Below, in pieces: positions 49,656-61,312 of a stretch of 64,000 bases of DNA. Origin of the DNA: Pyrenophora tritici-repentis (lineage: Eukaryota > Ascomycota > Dothideomycetes > Pleosporales > Pleosporaceae). Every line of letters begins with the position of its first letter. The stretch's first letter is position 1. The stretch is taken from positions 1,240,001-1,304,000 of the forward strand of contig NC_089394.1 in assembly GCF_003171515.1 (NCBI RefSeq), given 5' to 3'. The notes below the pieces were generated by a model, which was given only the letters and a program-made list of their open reading frames with translations, was not told where the DNA came from and made no database searches. The position numbers were made by a program, and so were the translations under genes.

Positions 49656-51835
49656 TCATGGAGACATGGGTCGAATTGGTCGATTGTCCTCGCTTCTCGC
49701 CCAGCTCTCGAGTTCTTCTGGTGTTGGCTGCGAGACCGCTGTGCTGTCGCTCTGGATTGTCACGTCGCTTAATCCTCTTGTGTGCGATGGTCGTCGCTCC
49801 ATTCCAGGCTCGTTCGTTTGCTCGACACCTTCAGGCTGTGCTTCTGGCTCCTCCGTGGTAACCGGCGCTGCTGGTTCCACCCCTGCTGCAGTCTTATCAG
49901 CACTACCCTCCGCCCCTGATGCTCCATTGTTCGCTAATACTTCGTCAATATTGCTATCACTAGGGCTTCGACTATGCGGAGGTCTTTGTGTAGCGTTCGG
50001 CGCATCCCCCTTTTTATCGGGAATTGATCGTATCGCGTCTTCTCCTGATAGTTCTGCAATGGGAGTTCGCGGAGTTTCGTTGCCGGATGGGTCTCCACGT
50101 TTCGCCGTCGCAAAGTAGTCCATAGTATCGCCGCTATGTGGCGGAGGACTGTAGAGTTCCGCTGGAGTACTATCAGGGGATAACTCATTAATAGGATGAA
50201 CAGACTTGTGATTGGGCTCATAATAGCCAGGAATTGAGCTCTTTGGGGAGTAGGGAGCGTCGGATCCAGTGAGCTCTGAGACACGGCGATACTTGATCTC
50301 GTTTCCAGCAAAAGTCGTGTCGATTTCGGATGGATTTGGCGTGTGATCCATACTTTTCTTCGAGGCCCGACGTTTTTTCCAAAGAAAGAAGATGCCAAGT
50401 GCCGCAATGATGAAAACAGCCACGATACCAACTACAATTCCTGCAATGGCTCCTGATGACAGTTCACCCCCGTCATTGTTGTCTTGAGCCGTTGGTAGTG
50501 TATATGACCTATCGAAGATTGTGACTAGACTGGGTTTTGGCATTGGCTGTTCAAACACGGCAGGGGCGACGGTAAAATTCTGGTGTTCATAGTCGACGAT
50601 AATGTATGCCTCTTGGAGGAAAGCGCGGCCGAGAACGAACTGTTCATTTTCTGATCGCCGAATGGGAAAGTAGCTCGTTTGGTTGGAAAAGAGTGGGAAA
50701 TCTGCTTGCAGATCGAAAGCAGCATATGGTAGTACGATAGATACGAAATCGTTGCTGTCCGTGTCTGCGCTTGCACTGATCTTCATTATGACCTCAGCAT
50801 TTGCGCGGAGATTGTTCGCATGCGAAGAAGTGTTGACGGTGAATAATTTGCTAGTTTCGTCATACCCCAGGCTGAAGTTTGAAACGAAGCTATCGATGAT
50901 TTCGTCCGGCAGGATGAGGTACGGGAATGTCGAATCGATCGTGGCTGGGAACCCTCGTTGGGTGAAAGATATAGTGTTGGCTTCGACGTTTTGGTCGGGC
51001 TTATAAAGGATAGAATTGACACCAACAGCGAGTGAAGTGTTTTGGGCGCTTGGCATCGCGATGGATACGCTTTGGTCCGTCAACCGCGATCTGTCATATC
51101 CACCCAAAACCAAATTGCCCGGAACACCGTTATTGTTGTTGCCTGGTCTTCATTAGTTTTTATCCATGTATTTATGTATATTGTTCGCTAGAATCAAGAC
51201 TCACGATAATACGCTCCGGCCGTATATCCAAAAGATCGACTAGCGATCCTATGCGCACTACCGTACATATTCTCGATGAAATTTGGCCTCGTTGCACCAG
51301 AGGCTCCGGTTCTTCCCACAGCCAGACCTAGGGATCCCAGATAGAAATTGCCGACTGTGTACTTGACAACATATTGATCAGAGAGGACTAGGCTTTGTGG
51401 TGAGGTTTCACCTAGACCAACTGAATCCACCCCCCATACCGCTGCGGGCTTTGTGCTATTGCCGTCGCTGTCCAACTGCAACTGGTCTGTGTACCATGGT
51501 GGGAGTGGAATGTTGAATGTGCCTGCCGTTTGCCATTGTGATGATTTGCTGTCATCGAATCCTCGAGACTGACTACCTTCGAAAGGCATAATACCACGGC
51601 TTTCTGCACACGTTTCGTCCGAACACCATTCCGTCTGCTGCGGGACGAGAGTGGTCCCCAAGGACGTCGAGATGAGTACCCGGAAATTCTGGCCATTGCT
51701 TTGGTTCTTTCCGTCGTCTCCGATGTTTATAACGAACGTCGACCATTTTCCATCGTTGCCTTCGAACTTTCCACTTGGACTTAGGACATAGGGTGTGGGA
51801 AGGATGATCGGGTCTTTGCGTCTCCAGAAATACAT
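49656..51835 (-). CDS. Pepsin-fold (A1-like) membrane protein, probably not catalytic
   Basis: Exon 1 ends at 51205; the 62-nt intron is 51204-51143 (GTGAGT..ACCAG); exon 2 is 51142-49656. The junction restores YYRNNNNGVPGNLVLGGYDRSRL, the family GGYD block. The second active-site motif is ATIDSTFPYLILP. The first motif reads VLISTSLGTTLVPQQTEWC, with no Asp-Thr-Gly, so proteolysis is unlikely. A single membrane helix (GAIAGIVVGIVAVFIIAALG) is followed by KKRR and a 200-residue Ser/Pro-rich cytosolic tail. The ATG at 51835 is the first in frame but gives no signal peptide; the frame is open to 51931 and a 5' exon with the leader is likely. It could be a wall or surface sensor (inference). Confidence 0.78.
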
Positions 51836-51931
51836 GATGGCGAATGGAGCATAGCAAGCGAAGACAAGGTGAGGGGCAACCGCGTGATAACGAAGATTTG
51901 AAAACTGATAGAGGCGTAGTCCGTGAGACAC

Positions 51932-53568
51932 ACTGATACGATGTTGGCGCCTCGACTGACAAACGACAGCCTCGCTGGTAGGTCAGCTGCAGCCAATGGT
52001 GGGGAAACCCTCAGGATGAGCCGCGATTCTGTGATGCAGTGCACATCCACATTGAACAGGGAATAGACTCGACGTCCTTCACGGCCGTTCCTCGCAGTGT
52101 GTAATCATCGATTTGATCTTCCGCGGCATGGTGACAGGCGTGTCCAGCCCATTTGCTTCGTGTAAATAACGAACGTCCGCGCCCCATGCGGGGTGGTGGC
52201 ACAGCATCTCAAGGGCGCCCTGACGTTGCATGTCGCCTGTGAAGATGCTAAGACGTGACTGGACGAGCGATACCGATGAAATGGCGCGGGCTGTGTGGCT
52301 TTTACCAGGTGTGTATCGAGGGACGCAGCAGGATTGCGAGTAAGAGTCTGGATGCTTACCTCTGTTGAGACAGGCCGCATGTCTCAAAGGGAGCACATTG
52401 ATGGTCCATCAGAAGCATTGGGACAGTAGCGATTGGAGGTAGTCACAACCGCCTGAACCTCTTACTTACTCAGCCGTCCAATCCGGTCAACATTGCCCCA
52501 CCATCCCGCACCGGATGAGCTTCGCCTCTCACTTGCATGCGCAACTCCTCACACCTCACACAGTGCTCGGATCACAAAAAAATGTATGCTACCGTGTACG
52601 ACCGCTCTGAGAAGTCTCCTCTGGTATCGCACTTGTTGCGCGAAGCCCATGCGGACCAGACTCTCGATTCCAGTTGGTGTGAGGAAGGACCGCCCTTAAG
52701 TTATTCGCTCCCGCGTTGAGGTTCCCAGCCCCCAGAAATCGTGCCCATACCACCATTTCGCCGGGCGCCTAAGTTGATCATCATACTATATGGACTGCAG
52801 ATCAAATTCCGTTCGAGGCAGGTCGCTAGCTCCATGCGGCTTCAATTGAGTCCATGCCAGCAATTGCCATGTGTTACCTCTTCGGTCAGACGTCGTTGAA
52901 TCACGTCCCGCCTTACTTACGCATATGCAGTTTGTTCTCATAATGTGGGTCAGATGTGACGCTGTATCTTGGATCGCCGTTCAAGCCCTACCCTCAGCCC
53001 CTGCTTCCAAGGTTTTTTCACCATTAATTGTACTAGTCATCACTGCAAAGCGGTCTGGCCCCCCCTGATATCAGCTCGATGCTGCGCCTGTGTATTGGGC
53101 GTTTTCTAACGCCAGAAGGCCAGGCAAATCTCAGCCTCCGCTTGGATATCCTGCTTCCGGCCTTACACACCCTAGTGATTGAACACGGGCAAGGCTGTGT
53201 CATTTCAGCCTCTCTGGAGCAACCATAATCTACTCCCACATGCAGGCGCACCTAATAACTTCGTCATTGTATTGCACTTACTCGTCGCTGTCAGTCATCT
53301 CCTCTGATCCCTCAAATTGTCAGGCCATCTTCTGTAGCGAGGTATGTGATACTCCAATCGGTACTTCCCTTACGCACAATCGCATCATTGCTAGCGCCAC
53401 TTGTAAAATATTGCATCTTATTTAGCTGTACTTCCACTGTATTTTGAAGGCCTTGTGTTCCCGCACAACAGTCTCAGCGATTGTGGCATATTGTATCACG
53501 TGGCTAACTCAATCAGCTCCAAACCGCCTGCCACTCGTTCAGTCGGCCCAAAAGTCTTTCGCTCAAAA
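51932..53568. other. No recognisable gene
   Basis: Multiple short overlapping frames on both strands. A minus frame at 51781-52050 contains a hydrophobic stretch (ISFQIFVITRLPLTLSSLAM) that might be the missing signal-peptide exon of the pepsin-fold gene. The rest is unassigned. Confidence 0.35.
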
Positions 53569-56500
53569 ATGCGCAATCATTGGCCCCTCCTTTTGGTGTT
53601 GATCGGGAGTGCTTACGCGCAAGAGGATGGTGGTGGATATGGAAGTCCACCCAAATCAACCAAATCTTCAGGGGGCTACGACGCAGCTCCTCCAGCATAT
53701 TCAGCCCCTCCTCCAGTATACTCAGTCCCTCCTCCAGTGTATTCAGCATCTCCTCCAACACACGAAGCACCTCCTCCCACATATGGCGCACCTCTTCCGG
53801 GCACAATCACCTTGACTTCGACTAAGACAGTTACATTGTCCGAGTACTGCGCCGTACCACCTCCGGTAACCGTAACCCATGTGAAGAATGTTACAACCAC
53901 GAAGACTATCACCTCTTCTGAGTATTGCGCGATACCGTCGCCAGTAACCGTGACTCGGATAAAGAACATCACGACAACCAAGGTATGTGTTTCCTGCGGC
54001 TCACGTTGGAATAGCTGCTCACTTTCCAAGACCGAACGGGAGACCATCACGAAGCCTGGGTTCAATGTCACAGAGGTACTAAACACCGCCGTGTTGATGA
54101 GGGCTGGCATTAATCAATTGAACAGACCAAGACAACCACCCAACATACAACCAAGCCCGGCGCGAATATTACACAGGTATTTCCTTCACATGATTTAGCC
54201 CTTGAATTTAGCTCATTTCCGGCAGTCTTACACTACCACGGAGTATATTACTGGCCCTATAACAACTGTCAACAACACTATTACAGAAGTCACTACCAAG
54301 GTAAGCTCAACCCATCTTATCCATGGGCTCGTGCTGACATTAGTAGACTATCACTTCAACACTCATTTCTGTATGTACTCCCCTTCCCGTCATTGACAAT
54401 CCTCTTTGCTCTTTCCAGCTGTTCATTCAGCGATGCTTCCATACGACGAAGCTACATCTACTCCTTACATACCATCCTGTTTCCCCCAGCAAATCGAGAC
54501 GTTCACGACTTTATTAACATCCTGCTAGCTCATCCCCAAAACTGAGTTTAGCTATCTGCCAACAACTGAATATCTTACCACATCGATACTGACAACAGAA
54601 ACGGACCGAACCACTGAGACCGATGTGCTCACTACCAGACTCCGCAACAATCAATCGGATCGGCATGATTGATTCCTATCTAGGTTAAAGGCTGCCTAAT
54701 AAAGTAACTCTTTAACCTATATAGGAATCAATCATGTCGATCGATTGATTGTTGCGGAGTCTGCTCACTACTTATAGCATTTGGACATCAACATATACTT
54801 CGGTAGCATATATCCGCTCTACATGGCAAACCGATTCCGTACTAACATCCTTTTCCCACACTAGATAACCATCGTCCCTACTACCCTTTATGAGGAAACC
54901 ACGATAGCATGTAAGCAATGTTTTTCATTCCGTTAGCTTGTGTGGAGTTCACCACGCATATGCGAGGCTACGAGTGGATGAGTTCGCATGTAGTCAACAC
55001 GTTGCAAAGCGCGTCTGCTTATGTTTCGATGTCGCCATCATCTTCTCGGATTTCATATTGCTTGTAAGGCTGACAGTCTGCAGTGCCTGGAACAACCTCG
55101 GTATCTACTCAGACAGTTGTATCGCGAATTTCGGAAACGATTACTATCACCGACTACATCTCGGTCATACAGACGATCCCAGGCCCCACGGTTTCGATTC
55201 CCGGCCCAACAGAGACTGCCACGCAAATTGTGACCTCTGATCGAACTGTTGAGCTCAGCATCCCAGGACCGACTCAAAACATCACGATACCCGGCCCGAC
55301 CCAGGAAATTACTATTCCAGGTCCGACTCAAGAGATCACCGTTCCAGGACCGACACAAGAAATAACCATCCCGGGGCCGACTCAAGAGATTACGGTACCT
55401 GGCCCCACTCAGGAAATAACTATCCCGGGCCCGATTCAAGAAGTCACGATTCCCAATCCCACTCAGGAGATTACTATACCTGGTCCAACTCAAGAGGTGA
55501 CTGTGCCCGGCCCAACCCAAGAAGTCACTATCCCAGGCCCAACCCAGACAATCGAAACGACTGAAACCCAATTCCAGACCTTGACACAAGTGGAGACCCA
55601 GTTCACGACATTGACTTTGCCGCCTCAGGTCATCATTAGTAATGTGACATTTCCTGGGCAGACATCAACAGTCTTCACACAACTCCCACCCACTACTGTG
55701 GTGTCTCCGGTGCTTTCATATGTCACAATTCCTCAGGCTACGATAACTTCCGTCAGTATCTCACCACCACAAACAATTTCCGAGACTTTTACACAGCCGG
55801 GTCAAATTGTTACCAGCACTTTGACTCTCTCCGGAGGTCTTTCAATAGTGACAATCACCCAACCAGCGACTACCGTCTTTTCCACAAGAACAATACCTGC
55901 AGTAACCTCGACTATCGTAACTCAATTGCCCGGAAGTGCCTCAACGAGTACACTTCTATCGCTTATCACATTACCAGCTTCTACAATCTCGAGCACAGTC
56001 CTTATACCTGGCGCTACATCGCTTCTGACTACAACTCTACCCGCAACAACTACGATATCAACTGTGTTCGTTACCCGGTCTATCGTTACTACGTTAGTGT
56101 TGCCGACTACTGTGGTGCCAACATCCGCTCCCATCTCATCTTCCACTCCTCCCGCATCTGTATCCTGCGCGAGTGAATGTCAGATAGATGTTACGGCGAG
56201 CCGATTGGAATATCCCGGAGTAGTAGTTACATCCACTGCCTCACAGCCGCTTGTTACTCTCGAGATCTATACCGATAGCGCTGGCAATGATGTCAGCTCT
56301 TCTCTACGCGTCAATCAACTCCCCTCTCAGGCGCCGCCTATCATCACGTGGAGCTATTCCGGCGTAGTATTGACCTACCCTACGACCTATGCTGCTTATG
56401 AAACCTTCAGTCACCTGGAAGTCGAGCCTATAGGAACCGCTTGCGCCACGGATACATCCACATTGACTCTGCCGTCTCCCACAAATTATCCATCCCTCAT

Positions 56501-57476
56501 CGTTCCCTTGAGCGAAGTTACAGATACAGCATTTGTAGCTCCGACAGTGGTTAGTTATCTCAATGCTCAGCCGACTGTCATCGCGCAACTTGGTCAGTCG
56601 ATTGGCCCAGGCGCGTGTGACCCCCTTAGCGGCAGTACCGTTGATGGTATTCAATCTAACCTTGGAACTACAACCTATGTCACAACCGCACCTGCGGCGG
56701 GTACCATAATTCGCCGTCAGCCTACTGCGCAGCTCGTACTCCAGCCAACATCTGATGTACCTCAGACAAGTGCAGGACCCACATCAAGCGCAGCCCCTTC
56801 TAGCCCGCCTCCTCCTCCACCACCAAGTTCAAGTAAGCCAGCTCCTCCTCCTTCTTTAAGTACGGTTCCAGCGCCTACCAGTTTGCCACCACCCCTTCTC
56901 CCACCAAGTTCAAGTACGGTTGCTCCTCCTCCCCCTTCCAGCTCGCCAGCTCCGCCGTCTCCACCGCCAAGCAGCTCTGCACTCCTGCCAACCTCCGCAC
57001 CAGTCTCGAGTGTGATTCCAGAGCCTAGCAGTGGGGCTCCTCCTGCACCAACTAGCACTTCTATTTCTTTGTCCAGCGTTGCATTGTCGACGACAAGTAT
57101 CGCGCCCCCGTCAAGCAGTTCTGCTGACACCGTGTCTGAAGTACCACCACCTCCACCTTCATCCTCGATCCCACCCTCCATTGTCTCCTCATCCGCATCC
57201 GCTCCTCCTCCTCTATCCTCCATCTCGCCTTCGTCCATCGTCGTCGAACCCTCATCCTCCACGGAGGCTCCCGCATCTACTCCCGCTCCTTTCTCTTCAG
57301 TCGTCGTATCGAGCGCTGCGTCTACGCAGAGGACCACTACGTCTGATGGCACATCTTCTCCCCCCATCTCGAGCTCGAGCGCGGCATCTGAGTTTACCGG
57401 AGCTGCTGCTTTGCCGACCGGGCATATCGCTGGTTTCTTGATTGGTGCTGCAGGGTTGGGCTTAGACCTGTTTTAA
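53569..57476 (+). CDS. Multi-exon Ser/Thr/Pro-rich GPI-type cell wall protein, interrupted by a MITE
   Basis: ATG 53569 opens a signal peptide (MRNHWPLLLVLIGSAYAQ). A PPxYSxPPP tract follows. Small exons joined by phase-0 introns come next: ..53982, 54031-54075, 54126-54176, 54226-54300 and 54347-54370, with introns of 46-50 nt. After 54370 the exon path is unclear, and a 128-bp MITE cuts an exon at 54636. The large last exon starts near 55084 after CTGCAG; the frame's first codon is GTG, so an upstream exon is required. It encodes eleven 9-residue repeats, Thr-rich sequence, a Ser/Pro block and a C-terminal hydrophobic tail (GHIAGFLIGAAGLGLDLF) fitting a GPI signal. Likely an adhesin or wall protein; the present allele may be broken. 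Confidence 0.7.
54636..54763. mobile_element. hAT-type MITE, copy 3 (128 bp), inside a host gene exon
   Basis: No difference from copy 2 was seen. The 8-bp duplication CTCACTAC lies at 54628-54635 and 54764-54771. Removing the MITE and one duplication copy restores an open frame (DVLTTYSIWTSTYTSVAY). The added 136 bp shift the frame. Confidence 0.94.
55260..55556 (+). repeat. 27-bp coding minisatellite, 11 units
   Basis: Encodes [I/V]PGPTQ[E/N/T][I/V]T repeats in the wall-protein gene. Synonymous third positions vary between units, so selection on the protein repeat is likely. One unit reads IPNPTQEIT and one IPGPIQEVT. Confidence 0.92.
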
Positions 57477-57814
57477 TCTCTTAGTGCACGCAAATCGTGT
57501 ATAGTCTTTGACAATTCAAATTTAATGCAATAATGTTTGATGATGGAGAGTTGGACATATCGACGGGCATATGTCAGGATTAATACAATGGGCAGATAGA
57601 ATTATTGTATCGCTTGATTGATCAGTTGATGGAAATTAGCAAGACATTAGATGACAACCTTTGTGTCGTGATTTGCCTCCATGCGCTGATTATCTTACCC
57701 TCATATTTGCTGCCAAGAGATCGCCTCGTATGACCAATGATTACTACTACGCTGCTCCAGTAAACAATCATTCCTTTTTCGATGCTACTCTTCCAAAATT
57801 TCATCTGGCTGATC
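57477..57814. other. No gene seen; 3' flank of the wall-protein gene
   Basis: AT-rich, without a convincing frame; it ends at the MITE target GGCTGATC (57807-57814). Confidence 0.4.
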
Positions 57815-57976
57815 CACAGTCCGCAACAATCAATTAAGTGGGTCCTAGAAGGTTCAGATTGGATTGATTGATTACCGCTTTAAGCCTAGTAGTTACCTAT
57901 AGGAGTTTAAGCCCTACCTAGATAGGTAAGTGGGTCTAGGAGAGTGACCGGATTGAATTGATTGTTGCGGAGTCTA
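57815..57976. mobile_element. Related hAT-type MITE, second subfamily (162 bp)
   Basis: The ends share the core CCGCAACAATCAATT with the 128-bp family, but the outer six bases differ at three positions between the two ends (CACAGT and TAGACT) and the interior is different. The 8-bp duplication GGCTGATC lies at 57807-57814 and 57977-57984. Confidence 0.88.
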
Positions 57977-60900
57977 GGCTGATCCTCCAGACGAATGCCC
58001 ACTTTGACATCGAACGTCTAGTCCATGTGTTTTTCTATTGGTTCGGTACTTGCCTCCTGTCAAGAGGGTTGTATGTCGTGCTTACAGTTGCTCCTGCCTC
58101 GATAGATGTTGTGTTGTTATCTGACATCAGCATGAATCCTTGACGTCATGACATGTGAGGGGTGCAAGAGCACCACCTGTCACCCGTAGCGATTCGTGAT
58201 ATTTAGCACGACCTTTGATTTACCTTTTAACATCTTACACAAAGACATATTGTTCCCAACTCATGACAGGTGAAGAAGACCGAAAGCTTTTCTCTGCAGA
58301 TGGTCAATTCGACGCGGGTGGAATGCTCACCTCACGTACAGCTGGGGAGGTTGAGGGGACGATGACATCTCGGGATTCAGAGGCTCGTGGATGGGGCAAG
58401 TGAGATGAGTAAATGGAGCGATACGAATGGTCCTACTCTGCGCTTACGTTTGTTTCAGATACACGTCCCTCTTCGTCAGCCTACATCTCGTATCGCTCAA
58501 CATCCGCATGGATCATGCCCTCGACTTTTAGAGACGCTGAGTTCGGAACGACGCACGAAGTTGGCATCCAAAACTACCATAACACTGTCATTTCGTCCAG
58601 AGTCTCCAGTATTTCGGAAATCATACATTGAAGCTAGACTCTGAAATTCTTGGTAAGACATGAGGTAATCGCAACGCCACGTGACACCCCGCACTACGGA
58701 CATCCGTCACGGTCCGCCAGCCCAATTCTCCCAAAGAAGAAAATCGCCCACCATACCACCCAATGACGTTAAACAGATCCCCGCCGTGCTCGGTCGCCTC
58801 AAGTTTACCAATCACTGACAAATTCGTCCGTGTTTCTATGAACCGTACCTTTTGCGATTAGTAGAGTTTGTAGATCAAGCTTTTGCTTTTCCATCTAGAA
58901 CCCTATTTCTTTCCCGCCGTTCCCCTCCTTTGCACATCAAACGAAGCTCTCCGGAACGCCACTGTGATCTCGACACACCCGCTACGCTAACGAGCCATCG
59001 CGATGACCGGCGACCTCGCCTAACCCCTCAGCTGCCTATCGAACTGGCTCGTCTATGACGGCGAGACTCGCGCCTTTGAGACAAGAGTCTGCGGAACCGC
59101 GCCTCGACGCTTTCGAAGAATCACGCCACTTTTGCTACAACGGCAGCATGGCAAGCCTCACGCCAGATCGTACGATGCCTTACCCGAACGCGAAGCCGAA
59201 AACTGAGAAGAGGATACGCTTCTGACGTATGGCCGTATTGGCGTATCCGGAAAGTGGCATCTCGACGCGTCCTGGGCATCCGGTTGACGCTAGTTAGTAT
59301 CATGGCATGAGAATCCCAAACGCGACTTGTTCCGGCGACTTGGTGTCGGTCGAGGAAAACCAGGTGTTTCCTGAGGCCAAAACGCGGTGCGACATCCTGG
59401 GGTATATCATCTCCTATATCTCCGATTCCTTTTCTCTGGGCATGTTCGCAACACCCTTTGTGACGCGCAATCTACGGGCAATGGTCGTACAGCGTGGACC
59501 CTGCTAGCGGTTTTGGCACCGGGAAATTCTTACGACTCAATCGCCGTTTAAATGCTTGCTACACCTATCCTGGTACACTTGAACCACAACGATCTCTGTT
59601 ATGATTGGGTTCGGAGAAAAAAAGGCCTACCCGAAGGTGGAATGTCATTGATGTTCCCCGAGAAAACGCTAAAAGTTGCCGCCGCACTAGGGATCCCCGA
59701 CTACCTTCACCGTGCGATCGTCGCCGATTGGCCCTAAACTGCCAACTTCCATCATGCCACGCACCGGCGCAATGTATAATCCAATGTCCGCGATGATCAT
59801 CAGCTTTTGACAACTCACTCGCAAAACATTCCTCGCTTTCATCATGATTCAGTCGGTTCTTCGGATCGTAACACGTCAATGGGGGATAATTCCTAAGTAA
59901 GAAAAATCCGCCGCTGTAGCAATATCCCACTTCTCTATATACCCCCCCTGGCCCACCTCCTTGGCCAGTGTAATAAGTAAACCATGCCAAGCACAATGGA
60001 CCTTTCTTATCTGATACATTGTATCATCGACTATACAACGCCACTGACGACAAGAACCTCGTATATCGACATACACAGAAGCGCACAATCCAGGCCAATC
60101 GTACCAAAAAAGTCCATGCCACACGGCTTACGTCTCTGTTCCCTTTTGGGACTGGAGCCTCAAGTCCGGCACGGTGGGGGTTCTAGTTCGCTCCAAAGTT
60201 TGTCGGGATATGTTGTTTGCGGAGAAAGCTCCGCTAAACCGCGCAACGTCCAGGGCGCAGCGTTATATCCGTGCGTGTTTGCGTGCGTAGGGACGGTGCT
60301 GTAGTGGACTTACTTGCCCAGTTGGACGCATTCACCGATTGTAGGTGGGAAGAATGCGATAAATATACCGGGATTGCGCATGGCTGTGTAACTTGGCGGA
60401 TATGTTTTTCAGAGAGTGCCTGGCTGGCCGGTAAGATGTCGTCCGGGGATACGGGGCACGGATAGCTCACGTGCTTTGTTGATTGATGGGCATTGTGTGG
60501 CGGTGTGCTAAGCGGAGATTGTGGCGTTGTAGGTCTCACATCGGGACGGGCGTGAACCACGGTCTTGGGAAATGGTGGCGTTTTCTGCCTGCCGTGGGGG
60601 TAGGGGCGTGTTACTTTACGAGCGGACCCTTAAATCTAGTAATTGCAGACCGCTGGGGAGATTAAGAACGGTTTCTGTCTTTTTCTCTCCGCTTTCACAG
60701 ATATGTGTTGTGCAATGTGGTCGGGATGATGTCGAAGGATAAGGTCCCACTTGGGTTTCGAAGGTTGGTTTGCATACACGAAGTGTCCTTTCCAGAAGCA
60801 TCAAGTGCTCCGATGCTGGTTTGGTACTTGGGTAGACCCAGCGAGCGACCGATCCTTGCTCAGCATTGTGTGTCTACAAGACAAGGGTACCAAGCCTAGC

Positions 60901-60991
60901 TAGTATTTGATGGAAAGAATACCGTGAAGATGAGCAAGACAACCACCGTGACTCGCAGTGACATTATCAGCATGAAGGAAAAAGGCCGACT
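57977..60991. other. No recognisable gene in 3 kb
   Basis: Many short open frames on both strands (longest about 140 codons, minus 59565-59996) without known motifs or consistent codon texture. No LTR or terminal-repeat pairs were noticed. A spliced lineage-specific gene could be missed. Confidence 0.35.
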
Positions 60992-61174
60992 TGTTGAGGC
61001 AGGCAAGTTTCGCGCCTGAAAGCGCGCCTGGAAAATAAGGGTATAATTAATTCTCACGTATGTGATATGGAAGAAGAGATGAAGGACTGAGTTGATTGTA
61101 TAGCTATGAACGAGGGAAGCTATATATATGTGAGGAATGAGAGAGTGTAGGGATAGCCCTGCTAGCGTGCAACA
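60992..61174 (-). repeat. Predicted 3' LTR of copia C (about 183 bp)
   Basis: Its right edge is firm because CAACA is followed by the C-rich purine-tract complement. The left edge is inferred from the inverted TGTTG/CAACA pair. Confidence 0.55.
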
Positions 61175-61312
61175 CACCCCCCCAGACTGTAGTGAAGCGT
61201 AAGGCTGTAGTGTAGAGACTAAGGTAGCTGTCTCCAGTTTAAAGGTGAAAAGGAGTGAATAAAGTCCATGTATTAGAACCAGCCCGCTGTATTGCTGGGT
61301 AGTTCAGGAGTT

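Noticed and set aside
57977..60991. Dozens of short open frames
   Set aside because: None exceeds about 145 codons, they overlap on both strands, and no motif is recognisable.
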